From the NCBI GenBank assembly GCA_016859345.1, contig CM029115.1:10030001-10094000 (forward strand): DNA of 64,000 nucleotides, written 5' to 3'. Source of the DNA: Istiophorus platypterus. Lineage: Eukaryota; Chordata; Actinopteri; Istiophoriformes; Istiophoridae. This document shows, piece by piece, positions 11,401 through 21,730 of this stretch; the first letter of the stretch is position 1; each line of letters starts with the position of its first letter. The notes beneath the pieces are model-generated. The model saw only the letters and a list, made by a program, of their open reading frames with translations. It searched no databases and was not told the origin of the DNA. Both the position numbers and the translations under genes were made by a program.

Positions 11401-14400
11401 GAGCCCTGACAACTGTTTCCAGTCTTTTTTACTAAGCTAACTTAACCATAACATACGCACATGAGAGTGGATTCAACCTTCTCATCTAACTCTCGTTAAG
11501 AAAGTAAATAAATGTGTTTCATCTAATCGCGAACTATTCCTTTGTGGAACAAGGGATGCATTTTCATTATTCCACTGTTTTCACTCTTGATTAATCTGCA
11601 AAACAGCTCCTTGATCAATTACAAAGTCAGTGAAACATCAATAAGTAGTGAAAAACACCCATCATAGCTTCACAGAGCCCAAATGTCCAACAGTACAACA
11701 TATTTGTCATTTACTATCGTGTATGACAGAAAAAAGCAGAAGATGCTCATATGTAAGAAGCTTGAATCAGCATGACAAAAATTACTGGAATGATTTATTG
11801 ATAGCACCTTAACTTCACTGTCTTTGTCTAACGTCAAATCCAGTTAGCCGGGCTGCAGAGCCAACACACAAAAATTGCCAAAATAACTGACTCTTCCTTA
11901 GTAATCCAGCAGAGGGCAGAGGTAAACTGATGCTGGCTGCAATAGACATTCCTTTGTGGTCTTGTCATTACTGAGCCTCTCTCCTCTGTCTCAGTTTCTG
12001 GAGCCTTTCTGCTGAATAACCTAATTTGTATTACCCAAATTGCTATCAGAGGAAGGCCAAAAAACTCTCGCATATGTTCATGTCACAGTTTGTAATCCAT
12101 GGAAAAATATTATCTTCCTGGTGTCTCATGTTTGTTTTCCTTCATATAAGGGATGGCCTAACACTGTGGCAGTAATCGTTACATTTTCAGGACAACGTGA
12201 TTATCAGTTTAGGAGCTTAATGTGTCAGCAAGACCTTTCTCAGATGGCAATTACATCCCCCATTTATCTTTTTTAGTATTGTGAATGTTCCCCTGATTTC
12301 TGATCCTCCACCACAGGCAACTACAGTTCCTTCATGCAGAAGGAGATCTTTGAGCAGCCCGAGTCTGTGGTCAACACCATGAGAGGGAGAGTCAACTTTG
12401 ACAACAACACAGGTTAGAGAGGTTTCCTACTAGTTTTATCAGTGTATTTATGGGTGTTATTATATAAGTGCTTCACTGTTTTACACTTTGTGTCCATTTT
12501 CTTTTTTCCCCCATTTTTATATCTTTATATATCCCCCTTTTTAATATGCTCTAAAAGTGAAACAGTGACTCTGACTTCATGCATTTTGCCCAAAAACATC
12601 AGATGTCTTCAGTTCAGGATTTCTGAAAAGCAAAGCACTGATTTATTTTAGGTGCTGCATATCGATCTAGGCTTTAAAACAAAGAGGACTAAAGTTCACC
12701 AATTTTTGTTCATTTTGCATAAATAAATTCAGCAGAGTTACATAAATGTTAAAAAGCAAACATGCAAGAATACCTCTGTCTCAGCTCTGTCATGGACACT
12801 TTTCTGCCTTTTTTTTTTTTTTTTTTTTTTTTAATGAGGTGATAAATAATGGAGCAAAATGATGGGTCAGCTGTTTGGTCTGCTTTTCAGTGACGCTGGG
12901 TGGACTGAAGGACCACATTAAAGAGATCCAGAGGTGTCGGCGACTTATTCTTATTGCCTGCGGCACTAGCTACCATGCTGGAGTAGCGGTGAGTGGCCAC
13001 TTACCAGTCACTTTTCTTCTGGTGTAAATTCACATGATGGCATTTGTTTTGCTGTTTACATTGAGCCCATCAGATGAGCATGAAAAACACACCTGGAAAC
13101 AAGTGTGTGAGGTTCGTGTGCCAGCGCATGTGTTCAACAGGCTCATTTTAACTGAATGATGCTGAGCAGTCCTCTGTTAATTTCCTAGACCCGCCAGGTC
13201 CTAGAGGAGCTAACTGAGCTCCCTGTCATGGTGGAGCTGGCCAGCGACTTCCTGGACAGGAACACACCTGTCTTCCGAGACGACGTCTGCTTCTTTATCA
13301 GCCAGTCAGGTGGGGAGGCCTTTGCCATCTGGACTTGATCTAGTGCACATTCCCCATTTGTCTCCTAGTTTCCATCTAGGGAAGCCAGTCTGGTTCTTCC
13401 TGGTTAATCTCTTCTCTTCTTCTAGCAAACTGCTAAGTCAAAGTTCTGCTGTAGAGTTGAGTTTTCTATAGCACTGGGAATGTATGATTTTGTTTGATAC
13501 TTTTTTATTCTGTGATATGTCTGTTGTGGGCCTTGTGGGTTGTTTTTTTTTTTTTTTTGAAGCTGTTTCAAATCTGACACCTGTATAGTGCAAAAACAAA
13601 TTTCCAGACAAGCTAATAATTCGGCATCATTTTATTGACAGAACTGTTACCTTGCATAAACTGTTTTTCAATGTTTTTTTCAATCCTGCCAATCCTCTAG
13701 GGGAGACTGCTGACAGCCTCATGGCCCTGCGCTACTGTAAGGAGAGAGGGGCTCTGACTGTTGGTGTTACCAACACAGTGGGTAGTTCCATCTCCAGGGA
13801 GACCGACTGTGGAGTCCACATCAACGCTGGGCCTGAGATTGGAGTAGCTAGCACCAAGGTAAGTCGTGACAAACACAGCTCTGTTTAACTGTCTCAGCTC
13901 TCACCCAAGTTTAATAGTCTAGGCTCATGGTAGTTACAATGATGGATGTTTTTGCCACAGCGTGTTTATCACTCTTTGTCTCAAAGACCCTCAGTGACTG
14001 AAACGGTACACTTGCTCTTTACCCTCTTCTGATCTGAACCATGTGTGCAATATCTGGGGAGTATTTACAGTACATTGTCATACTGTCATCTGCCATTGTT
14101 AGGGGTTGGTCAGATCAGACCATCTTATTTTCTCCTGTGCAGACTGCTGCTATAAAATAGGTTAAAAAACTCTCTCACCCGAAATTATGACAATGATTCA
14201 AGATAATCCAGACATTCTGATTTAAATAGAGCTGAAAATTTTAGTTGATCTATTGATAGGTTGAAAGAAAATTCAATATTCAAGAAATAGTCAAAAATTA
14301 ATTGACTCCAGCAAATGTTATCTGCTGGTCTTCTTTATAGGACATGGAATATATTCTGGTTCTGGCCTGTTTGTGTGACAAAAAGGTACTTAAACATACT

Positions 14401-15477
14401 TTGGGTTGAACTGACCTTTTTTATACTGAGTTTGAAGCAACTGTACACCAATTTGTTGCATCATCTCATAAATAAACTCAACGCCCACTGACAGAATGAA
14501 ACCCAGATGAAAACTTCATTGTGAGTCTGGTCCCACCTCTTGGAAACTGACTCTGATCCCACAGGAGATGAAGAAGCCTGATAATCTCATCTCAAACTCA
14601 TGTAAAGTAAGCGTCCCTGATTCTTGCTTTCAGCACCCCCCCCTCCCCCGGAAAAAAAAGAAAAGAAAAAAACACGCCTCAGAGACGCCATCGCTTACTG
14701 CCTGGCTGGCTGGGCCACACACCCAACTGCTGATTGACTCTGAATTCATCTAATCAAGTTTTGTTTTTGTTTTTGTTTTTTTGTTTTTTTTTTTTTGTTC
14801 TTTTCTTTATTATTACCTGGAAAAGAGCAAACAAATTATTCAAGATTTATGGAATAATTTGAGACTTCAGACAAAATACTTCGATTTATGAAATGCAAAA
14901 TCCCACTGGCACATCAACAGACAGTAAATGCCTTTTTTAAGTATGTAAAGACTGTCCACTGGGAATTTACAGGATGACAGTGTTTGTTTCTGGTCCACAA
15001 ATGTTTCAGTTTGAGAGAAATTTGTTCATATTTCAGCTGTGTCAGCTTTAAGTTAGGATGATGATTATAGTTACCCTACAATGATGATCACCCCAGTTTG
15101 CATGTTCTGCAAGAAAAACACTGAAGTTCATGACATGAGCACAGAAAAACACAGTTTACTATGTTTATTAAATACGTTGCCACAGACTGTCAGAGTTCTG
15201 AGAGACTGTGGTTAGTGTGCTGTCAGAGGGGGAAAAAAAACATAGTAAAGGTTTTACGGCAATTTTCTTGGCCCAGGACACTGGCATTTCTGAGTCCAGA
15301 GGGTCCCGTCAAATATGTTGGCTTCACTTGAACCCTGATTAAATCTCCCAAATGGGCATGACAGGCCTCAAAATTTGTTCGGAGATGAAGTAATGCAAAG
15401 AGAGAGTGGGTTGTGATGACGACAGGCATCAAGTCTCGAGATGTGCAGAGGTTGTGAGCAGTGACATTTCCAGAAGT

Positions 15478-15509
<32 letters not shown>

Positions 15510-18500
15510 GCGTTTTCAGTGTCTTTCGGGATGACTATCACTAGTTTGGCTGAGCTCAACTGCATGAATGTTAATACTGCTTGGCGTGAGCTAAAGTCTA
15601 CCTCTCCTTCCGTTCCTCATATGGTGCAGATTGGAGACAAAGTTCACTATAACAACAAACTCTACTGAAAGAGAGCGTGAAGTTAGGATCAGGGTGCTGC
15701 TCTTTGGATTCAGTATTGTGCTGCAAAACAGGAAAAAACCTTTACCTTTAGTAATTAGGTCACCATAAGCAAGATGTGAACATCTCTACATCTGTGCACA
15801 CATCATTGTACAACTGTTTTCTCTGTAAGCCATGTAGTAAGGAAAACAATGAAATTTCAAAAGTTAACTCCAAACCTGCACAGCTCCACCATTCAATATC
15901 ATGCTGACATTAATAACATATACACTATGCTTTTCTGACCTTTTGCTTTCCAGGCCTACACCAGCCAGTTTGTGGCCCTGATCATGTTTGCACTTTTGAT
16001 GTGCGATGACAGGATTTCCATGCAGCCCAGACGACGTGAGATAATCCAGGGCCTGAGAGTGCTTCCAGGTAAATCGAGCCACGAGTATTTTGCTTCATCC
16101 AGGGAAAACTAGATCACATTTGAGATTAAAATATATAGGGATGGAAAACCAACTCTCAGAGCAATGATCAAGTATGTCCAAAGTCTGCTTCATTTTTGTT
16201 GTTTGTTCAAACAGTCCTTTTGGAAGAGGAAACCAAGTGATGAGAGAGGGATCAGAAAAGAAAGAGGAAAAGGAGGAGGGAATACTAGCTGTTGGCCATA
16301 AACCCTCGCATGCTGCTCTGATCTAAAGCATATGATGGCTCGTCTCTAATGATAAACTAATGACAAATATCATAATATTTTGAGCTGCTTCAGTCCAGGT
16401 TCTAACATATGAAAGCAACAGCATGTTTACATGTTTATTGAAGATTATGGAGTGTTGATGCTCATATACAAGTCAAAAACAAGACAAAAAACTCTGTCTG
16501 CTTTTTTGATCTTTCTGTGTTAGATCTGATTAAGGAGGTCCTAAGTTTGGATGACGAGATCCAGAAGTTGGCAACAGAGCTGTACCAACAGAAGAGTGTA
16601 TTGATCATGGGCAGAGGCTACCATTATGCTACCTGCCTGGAAGGAGCACTGGTGAGCAAGGACAACCTTCTTTTTGGCCATTTTTGTCTCAATTTTTTTT
16701 CTTCTTCTTCCTCTGTCCCCAGAGGGCTTTATAAAAGTAGTACCAGACTCCAAGAAAGTATACTCTAGGAAACTCCTGCCAAAGAGGTTGGCTTCCTGTA
16801 GTGAGTTATTTTATAGATAATTTTATGGATAATAGTTATCTCATTCCTCCTTTTTGAATGATAAATTTATGAGCAAAACAATTCCAAGTCTTGAGGTGGA
16901 CTGAGGTTTTATGATTTGATACATAAACCGTAATGACTACAACTATGCTTAGATATTTTTTTTAACCTGCGGGTGTTTTTTCATCCTGTGTAGAAAATCA
17001 AGGAGATCACGTATATGCATTCAGAGGGCATCCTGGCTGGAGAGCTGAAACATGGTCCGCTGGCCCTGGTCGATAAACTCATGCCAGTTATCATGATCAT
17101 CATGAGAGACCACACCTACACAAAATGTCAGAACGCCTTGCAGCAAGTTGTCGCTCGCCAGGTGAGGCCTATAAACAGACCCCCAAAAAAATCTAATTGA
17201 ACCAAATGTTGATATATGGTATGAAGTTATGATCCATTCTGATCCAGTCAAACCCAAGTGATCAACCCTGGAGATTGTGTATTTACCTACTAAAATGATC
17301 AGGAAAGCAATTTTGTTAAAATGTTTAAAATTAAATTGTGAAAACTGACTTGCTCACTTCATAAATTTTGACTATAGAATTAAGTTTTCCCTTTTTTTTT
17401 AAGTGCTGTGAACCAGAAGACGTAAAGTCCAAACATTTTGAACACTAGGTGACAACCACATATTTTGCATGTTAGGATAATTTTCACAGTCCTGTCTGTG
17501 CCAGACCTTTGACCTTTCAACTCGGTTAAGACAAGGGAGGGGTTTATTCAGCGTGACATCATTGCAGTCAGTAATCTGCAGCAGATGTAGTTTTAAGAGG
17601 TGGGACATTCAAATGATTAGGAGGAGGAAAAATGTATTTTCATAGTCGACTTTTTGCCATTCGTATCCCAGGTTTATGATCATATCAACAGATGATGTAC
17701 GTGACTTTTAAAGCTGTTTGTCTGGTTTTTACAGGGCCGTCCTATTGTGATCTGTGACAAAGATGATTATGAGACCATCAAGAACTCCAGCCGCACCATC
17801 AAAGTGCCTCACTGTGTGGACTGCCTGCAGGGCATCCTGAGTGTCATCCCTCTGCAACTGCTGTCCTTCCACCTGGCTGTCCTCCGAGGTTACGACGTAA
17901 GTACTGTCCCTTCAGGCTCAGTGGTAACTGATGATCCAAAGTGTTTTGCCAATTGAGACTTTTTTCTTGACACTCATGACACCAAAAAGCACTATGATAT
18001 CAGTTTCTCAAGTCCCACATCTCCACCATTTTCATCAACCTGCAGTCGTCAATCTAAATAAACCCTTTCAGTATCACCAATATGCTAAGTTCAGTGCCCC
18101 TGATTATCTGGCAGCATATCTCTGGACTGCTATGTAGACAAGTGTACTAAAGACTGCCACCAGAAACCAGAATGTTATCAAAACGCACCAGGTATTATTG
18201 TTGTTTTTGTATTATTATTTGTATTTGTTTCTTTCTATAGTTTTAGAAGTAGCTTACTGTTTAAAAAGGACTGGACTGGCTATTGCACCTTTTGTGTACT
18301 TCACTGTCTTCGTATGTACGGCAAGTAAATATAGCCATTGTAGATGCATCTTTTAAAGCACTTCACTTCAGTGGGATGTCCTGAATGTAACAATGCAGCC
18401 CATTTAGCTCGTGTTTTTATTTCATTGAGTATTGGTAACTATGCCAAGTTATGCTGCTGTTCTCATAGAGAAGCAAACATTATTATGCATAGTTTCTTCT

Positions 18501-18843
18501 TCCGCCTGCTCTGCTTTTTTCTTTTTTCCTTTTTTTTCTTTTTTTTATAGTCAAAGAATACGGCCAAGGATTTCTGAATAAGATCACTGGCTCCCACATC
18601 AAAGTGTTTTTGTTTGTTTGTTTTTGTTTTTGTTTTGTTTTGGTTTTGTTTTGTTTTTTTTTTTGTTGTTGTTTTTTTTTCCAAGAGTTTGACAAGTTGC
18701 ATTTATTGGGTAGCATAAGCCCTATATTACTCGATTATTGTCGATTTCTATGGCTGTTGTTTGTCATCTATTAAAAGATGTCCTCTATTTAAACACAGGT
18801 GGACTGTCCAAGAAACCTGGCCAAGTCTGTGACAGTGGAGTGA
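6473..18843 (+). CDS. gfpt1: GFPT1 glutamine:fructose-6-phosphate amidotransferase 1
   Basis: Nineteen coding exons: 6473-6479, 8727-8834, 9247-9354, 9492-9617, 9721-9779, 9870-10004, 10093-10154, 10238-10317, 10436-10544, 10693-10856, 12317-12412, 12891-12988, 13189-13309, 13701-13858, 15954-16068, 16524-16651, 16994-17161, 17735-17896 and 18799-18843; 682 residues, as in human GFPT1. The enzyme makes glucosamine-6-phosphate from fructose-6-phosphate and glutamine, the rate-limiting step of the cytosolic hexosamine (UDP-GlcNAc) pathway. Cys2 of MCGIFAYLNY is the amidotransferase nucleophile; HTRWATHG is at 93-100. Two SIS sugar-binding domains follow, with CGTS at 375-378 and SQSGET at 422-427. 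The linker GKDKKSC and FPVDEKAVEYYFASDAS favour GFPT1 over GFPT2, although Val101 is GFPT2-like. The muscle-specific extra exon known in mammals has no room in the 118 bp intron 8. The C-terminus reads DVDCPRNLAKSVTVE, with Cys where human has Phe. Confidence 0.97.
8296..8414. repeat. compound (TA)n-(TG)n microsatellite
   Basis: A run of TA repeats with two TG interruptions passes directly into about 30 TG repeats inside gfpt1 intron 1, some 310 bp before exon 2. Confidence 0.97.
11415..11550 (+). repeat. 3' fragment of fold-back dispersed repeat (family R1)
   Basis: This part of gfpt1 intron 10 carries CTAAGCTAAC, then CTTCTCATCTAACTCTCG, and ends GAACTATTCCTTT. The same order of blocks ends the longer fold-back element at about 36690-37180 in an antxr1 intron, in the same orientation. 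It is a truncated copy. I recognise the type as a dispersed repeat common in percomorph fish, but I cannot name its family. Confidence 0.6.
11560..11815 (+). repeat. MITE-like dispersed repeat (family R2), degraded copy
   Basis: The copy runs from CTTGATTAATCTGC through CACAGAGCCCAAATGTC and TATGACAGAAAAAAGCAG to AAGAAGCTTGAATCAGCA. The same blocks occur in reverse at 56270-56550, and other traces lie near 14228 and 55984. The family shows repeated ATCGATTAATC-type ends in better copies. It lies directly after the R1 fragment in the same gfpt1 intron. The family name is not known to me. Confidence 0.55.
14228..14390 (-). repeat. possible reverse-orientation R2 repeat fragment
   Basis: The start, GAGCTGAAAATTTTAGTTGA then TCTATTGATAGG, and the internal AATTAATTGACTCCAGC resemble a decayed R2 end in reverse orientation, within gfpt1 intron 14. 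Similarity is weaker than for the other copies. Confidence 0.4.
15476..15511. repeat. (TG)n microsatellite
   Basis: About 17 TG units with one interruption, in gfpt1 intron 14. Confidence 0.9.
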
Positions 18844-19989
18844 ACCGCACCACTCATCACCTAACAACATAAGCCTGGCAGACACATTGAAATACAGATG
18901 GTGAAGGAGCATCTGTGTGCAGGAACCAAGAGAAGACGATGTCCTGTTTAATGTGTCTCATGTCACGACTCTTTTTAATGCAATCTTTTTCTCAACAGTA
19001 GTGTATCTCACTGTTGCATATTATGTGTATCTCACTGTTTATTTTCTCAGAAATCTTTGGCATCACTGACAGAAGTTGTTTTTCATTTGTGTTGGCAGGG
19101 CCTGGGCTGGCACTGGCTTATCTTCATCACTCTTTCATTTTTATTTATTTTTTTTGGTTTGTGAACCTGTAGGGACTGACAGTGACCACTCGGGTTAATT
19201 CACATTCTTAGTCAAAAGTTGTCAGCAAGCCCCCATGTTTATTTGCTGTAATTGATCTCTGGGTGCTGATGCTAAACACCTTTTACTGGCTTTTTTTTTT
19301 TTTTTAATTTAGTGCAATGATTCATAGTTTAGTTGGTATCTTTTTCTTTGGCAGCTAATCATTTGAATTGTCTTTACTCCACAGTTGAAGTAAAGGAGAG
19401 TCTCAGATCATTCCAAGCACCTGGTTATGGCTGCTTCATAATTATAGTGCAGTTTACCAGTTTTTACTCATTAGCTCTCCCAGACATTCTTCTGAGATCA
19501 CACTATTTACTGCAGGAGCAGCATCATAAGTCTAATTACACAGAAGTTCATGACTACTCTACTTTGTAAAATAATCTTTTTGGGTAGGTTACAAAAGCTA
19601 GTTCTTTTGTAAAAACCCTGGTTTTGGTCAGCTCATTTAGTGAGAAAAGGCTTTATTTACAGAGCCACCGACACTAGAGTGAGATTTTTTTCTTTTCTTT
19701 TTTTTTAACCATGCACTGTTTCTGCTTTCATGATGCTCTTACTCTAAAGCTCTGTGCACAGTTTACTTTTTGATTCCCATGTTGACCTCTGTTACTTAAC
19801 TGCTTTTAAGAGAGCACTCATTGCCAATTTCTGGTCTCTAGTATGCACTTAATTTAAATACTGAAGTAATTCCAGGGAGATGAAGTTACTAACCTGAGGT
19901 AGATGTTGCACCGAGATACCAGCCTATGCCCTGCCACCATCACTGCTGCAGTATGGGACCATTTGTAGCTAGTGCTTGATTCCTTTATT

Positions 19990-20025
<36 letters not shown>

Positions 20026-20138
20026 TTTTTATATTGTTGAGGTTACTCTTTGGTTCGAAATGTGAATGTTATTGTCATTTGAAATGTCCTGTCAAACCAA
20101 AAATCTGTACAATGGCTTTGGCAGTTGTAAACCAAAAC

Positions 20139-20200
20139 ATACAGTGGGTCCAAAAGTCTGAGATCACTTTGGTCTCAGACTTTAGGACCTCACTGTGTAT
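20139..20200. mobile_element. palindromic Tc1/mariner-like terminal-repeat remnant
   Basis: The left arm CAGTGGGTCCAAAAGTCTGA and the right arm TCTCAGACTTTAGGACCTCA are near-perfect reverse complements of about 27 bases, separated by only a few bases. CAGTG ends beside TA dinucleotides are typical of Tc1-like terminal repeats. It can be read as two transposon ends brought together by loss of the interior, or as a very short MITE. It would lie in the gfpt1 transcript and form a hairpin. Confidence 0.6.
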
Positions 20201-20341
20201 ATTTTATATGTTCATCTGATGTTTTTGTAGCCAAACATGTACTAACGCTGGTAGATTGTGTGGTGTGAGTTGGAAGCCCAAAGGGGGCATATACACCGTT
20301 ATGGCAGTACTGTAGGTGTTTACTTAGTAGTAAGTCAGATG

Positions 20342-20342
<1 letters not shown>

Positions 20343-20377
<35 letters not shown>

Positions 20378-20384
20378 GTGCATG
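20343..20384. repeat. (TG)n microsatellite
   Basis: About 15 uninterrupted TG units followed by GCGTGTGTGCATGTG, in the inferred gfpt1 3' UTR. Confidence 0.9.
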
Positions 20385-20746
20385 TGAGTATGAGAGATCC
20401 CAAATGTTTGTTTCAGAAACCAAGGAAAGACTGATGCTGTAAACACAGAGTTGTGTTGTGAAGAAATAGGAACTATCTTTTTGTTTTTTAGTACATCACA
20501 TATTTTAGGTTTAAATATATTTATCTTACTTTTGCAATCAAGCCTTAACTTGAATTTTGTTTGCATTTCTTTTGGACAACTGGACAATGTCATTACAGGT
20601 ACTTTTGTAAGTCATACATAATCAGAATTTGATTTCTTGACCAGAAGCATTGAAAACAAGGATGCTGCACCAAATCCTTGCAACAGCCGTTTGAAGCTGT
20701 TGGATTACTGAGGGAGTGGGGCACTATTGATTAGTGGAACTGATGC

Positions 20747-20752
20747 AATAAA
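20747..20752 (+). terminator. gfpt1: gfpt1 polyadenylation signal
   Basis: AATAAA in the context GATGCAATAAAGTGTC, followed by T- and GT-rich sequence (TTTCTTGTTTTAAGTGTCTG). It is the best polyadenylation context after the gfpt1 stop codon. Confidence 0.65.
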
Positions 20753-20993
20753 GTGTCAAGCATTTCTTGTTTTAAGTGTCTGAGGTCATTTGATGAGAAG
20801 GTGTTCCCAAACATCCTGAAATATTAACAATGCAAAATATTGTACTTGATTAGACTTGTCAAATATTTTAACAAAATTTTATTAATAAAAAAAAAAACAG
20901 GCTATAGAAATCTAGTAATTGAAGTACATTTGGAAGAGTATTAAGAATCCAAAATATTTTCAGTTAGTTTTATGCACATTATATTAAAAACTT

Positions 20994-21730
20994 TCAGGTA
21001 GAGGAGACATACAGTGGCAGCTTAGTGTTCACAGATCCCAACCAATGCTCATTGCCTGTGTGGAATAACCAGTCACAGTCTGTAAGGTGATAAGTATTGG
21101 TCTGATACATCCACATAAAGTCATAATGGGGGAGACAGTCAGTCGGAAGTTCCTGCACAGAGCTGATAGGACTGATAGAGCCACATGGACGACAGCCAAG
21201 ATGGTCATGCAAAAAGACCACGACCACTGGCAGAGTGCAGGCACTGCCTGCACTGCTGCGTGGATGCACTTAAACCTCTTCATAGATCTCCCTCCTCCAT
21301 GGCACAGAGGAGAGTGTCTGTTGTTTCTGAAGGCCTGTGATGAAGGCCAGGTGGAGCAGCTGAGGCGTCCGTTTTTGTTCAACTTGTCTCGTGAGAAGAG
21401 CACACCCGCCAGCATCAGCTTCAGGAGCGCATTCAGCCTCAGCATGGCTGACAGGTAATAATTCAAGCTGCCTGTGAAAGCCAGTGCAGTTCTCAGAAGG
21501 ATTTCATTGCAATGACTAACCACAAGAATCGCTTCACATGCAGCTGCAGAGTAATTGCAGAAACCAGTCACAGCTCTCAACAAACACAGTCTCCATTCCC
21601 GGACCATGGGGAGCATTGTGGGTAGTTTTTCATCTAAGAAGAGCATCATGTAAAGCATTTCAGGTATCATCCTCTGTGTAGCAGTAGCAGCAGCCAAGTA
21701 CTTCACAAAAACCAGAGCACCATAGCAGCT
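20994..21730 (-). other. unassigned open island, possible lost or lineage-specific gene
   Basis: I do not recognise this sequence. One minus frame is open without stop from about 21729 to 21029, about 233 codons, many hydrophobic, with several possible membrane segments and coding-like codon use (many CTG and GTG). It has no ATG at its left end; the first ATG falls about 20 codons in. A second minus frame is open from 21503 to 20994 except for one TAA at 21272-21270, and also gives a protein-like sequence (ending KLPLYVSST). A plus frame is open over 21087-21458. Base composition is clearly richer in GC than the flanks. No convincing splice acceptor was seen. It could be a decayed exon, a small intronless gene or chance. 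Which strand or frame is real is not decidable here. Confidence 0.25.

Larger units (their letters stand above)
18844..20775 (+). other. gfpt1: gfpt1 3' UTR
   Basis: From the TGA at 18841-18843 to the strong AATAAA at 20747-20752 there is no competing gene. The region holds a 28 bp poly-A tract (about 19996-20023), a palindromic transposon end (20139-20200) and a TG microsatellite (20343-20384). A long 3' UTR is inferred because no good earlier polyadenylation signal was seen; an earlier end cannot be excluded. Confidence 0.55.

Noticed and set aside
6473..18843. Possibility that the amidotransferase is gfpt2
   Set aside because: Val101 is GFPT2-like, but the linker, FPVDEKAVEYYFASDAS, DDDVAAVMDGRLSIHRIKR and the neighbours nfu1 and antxr1 all indicate gfpt1.
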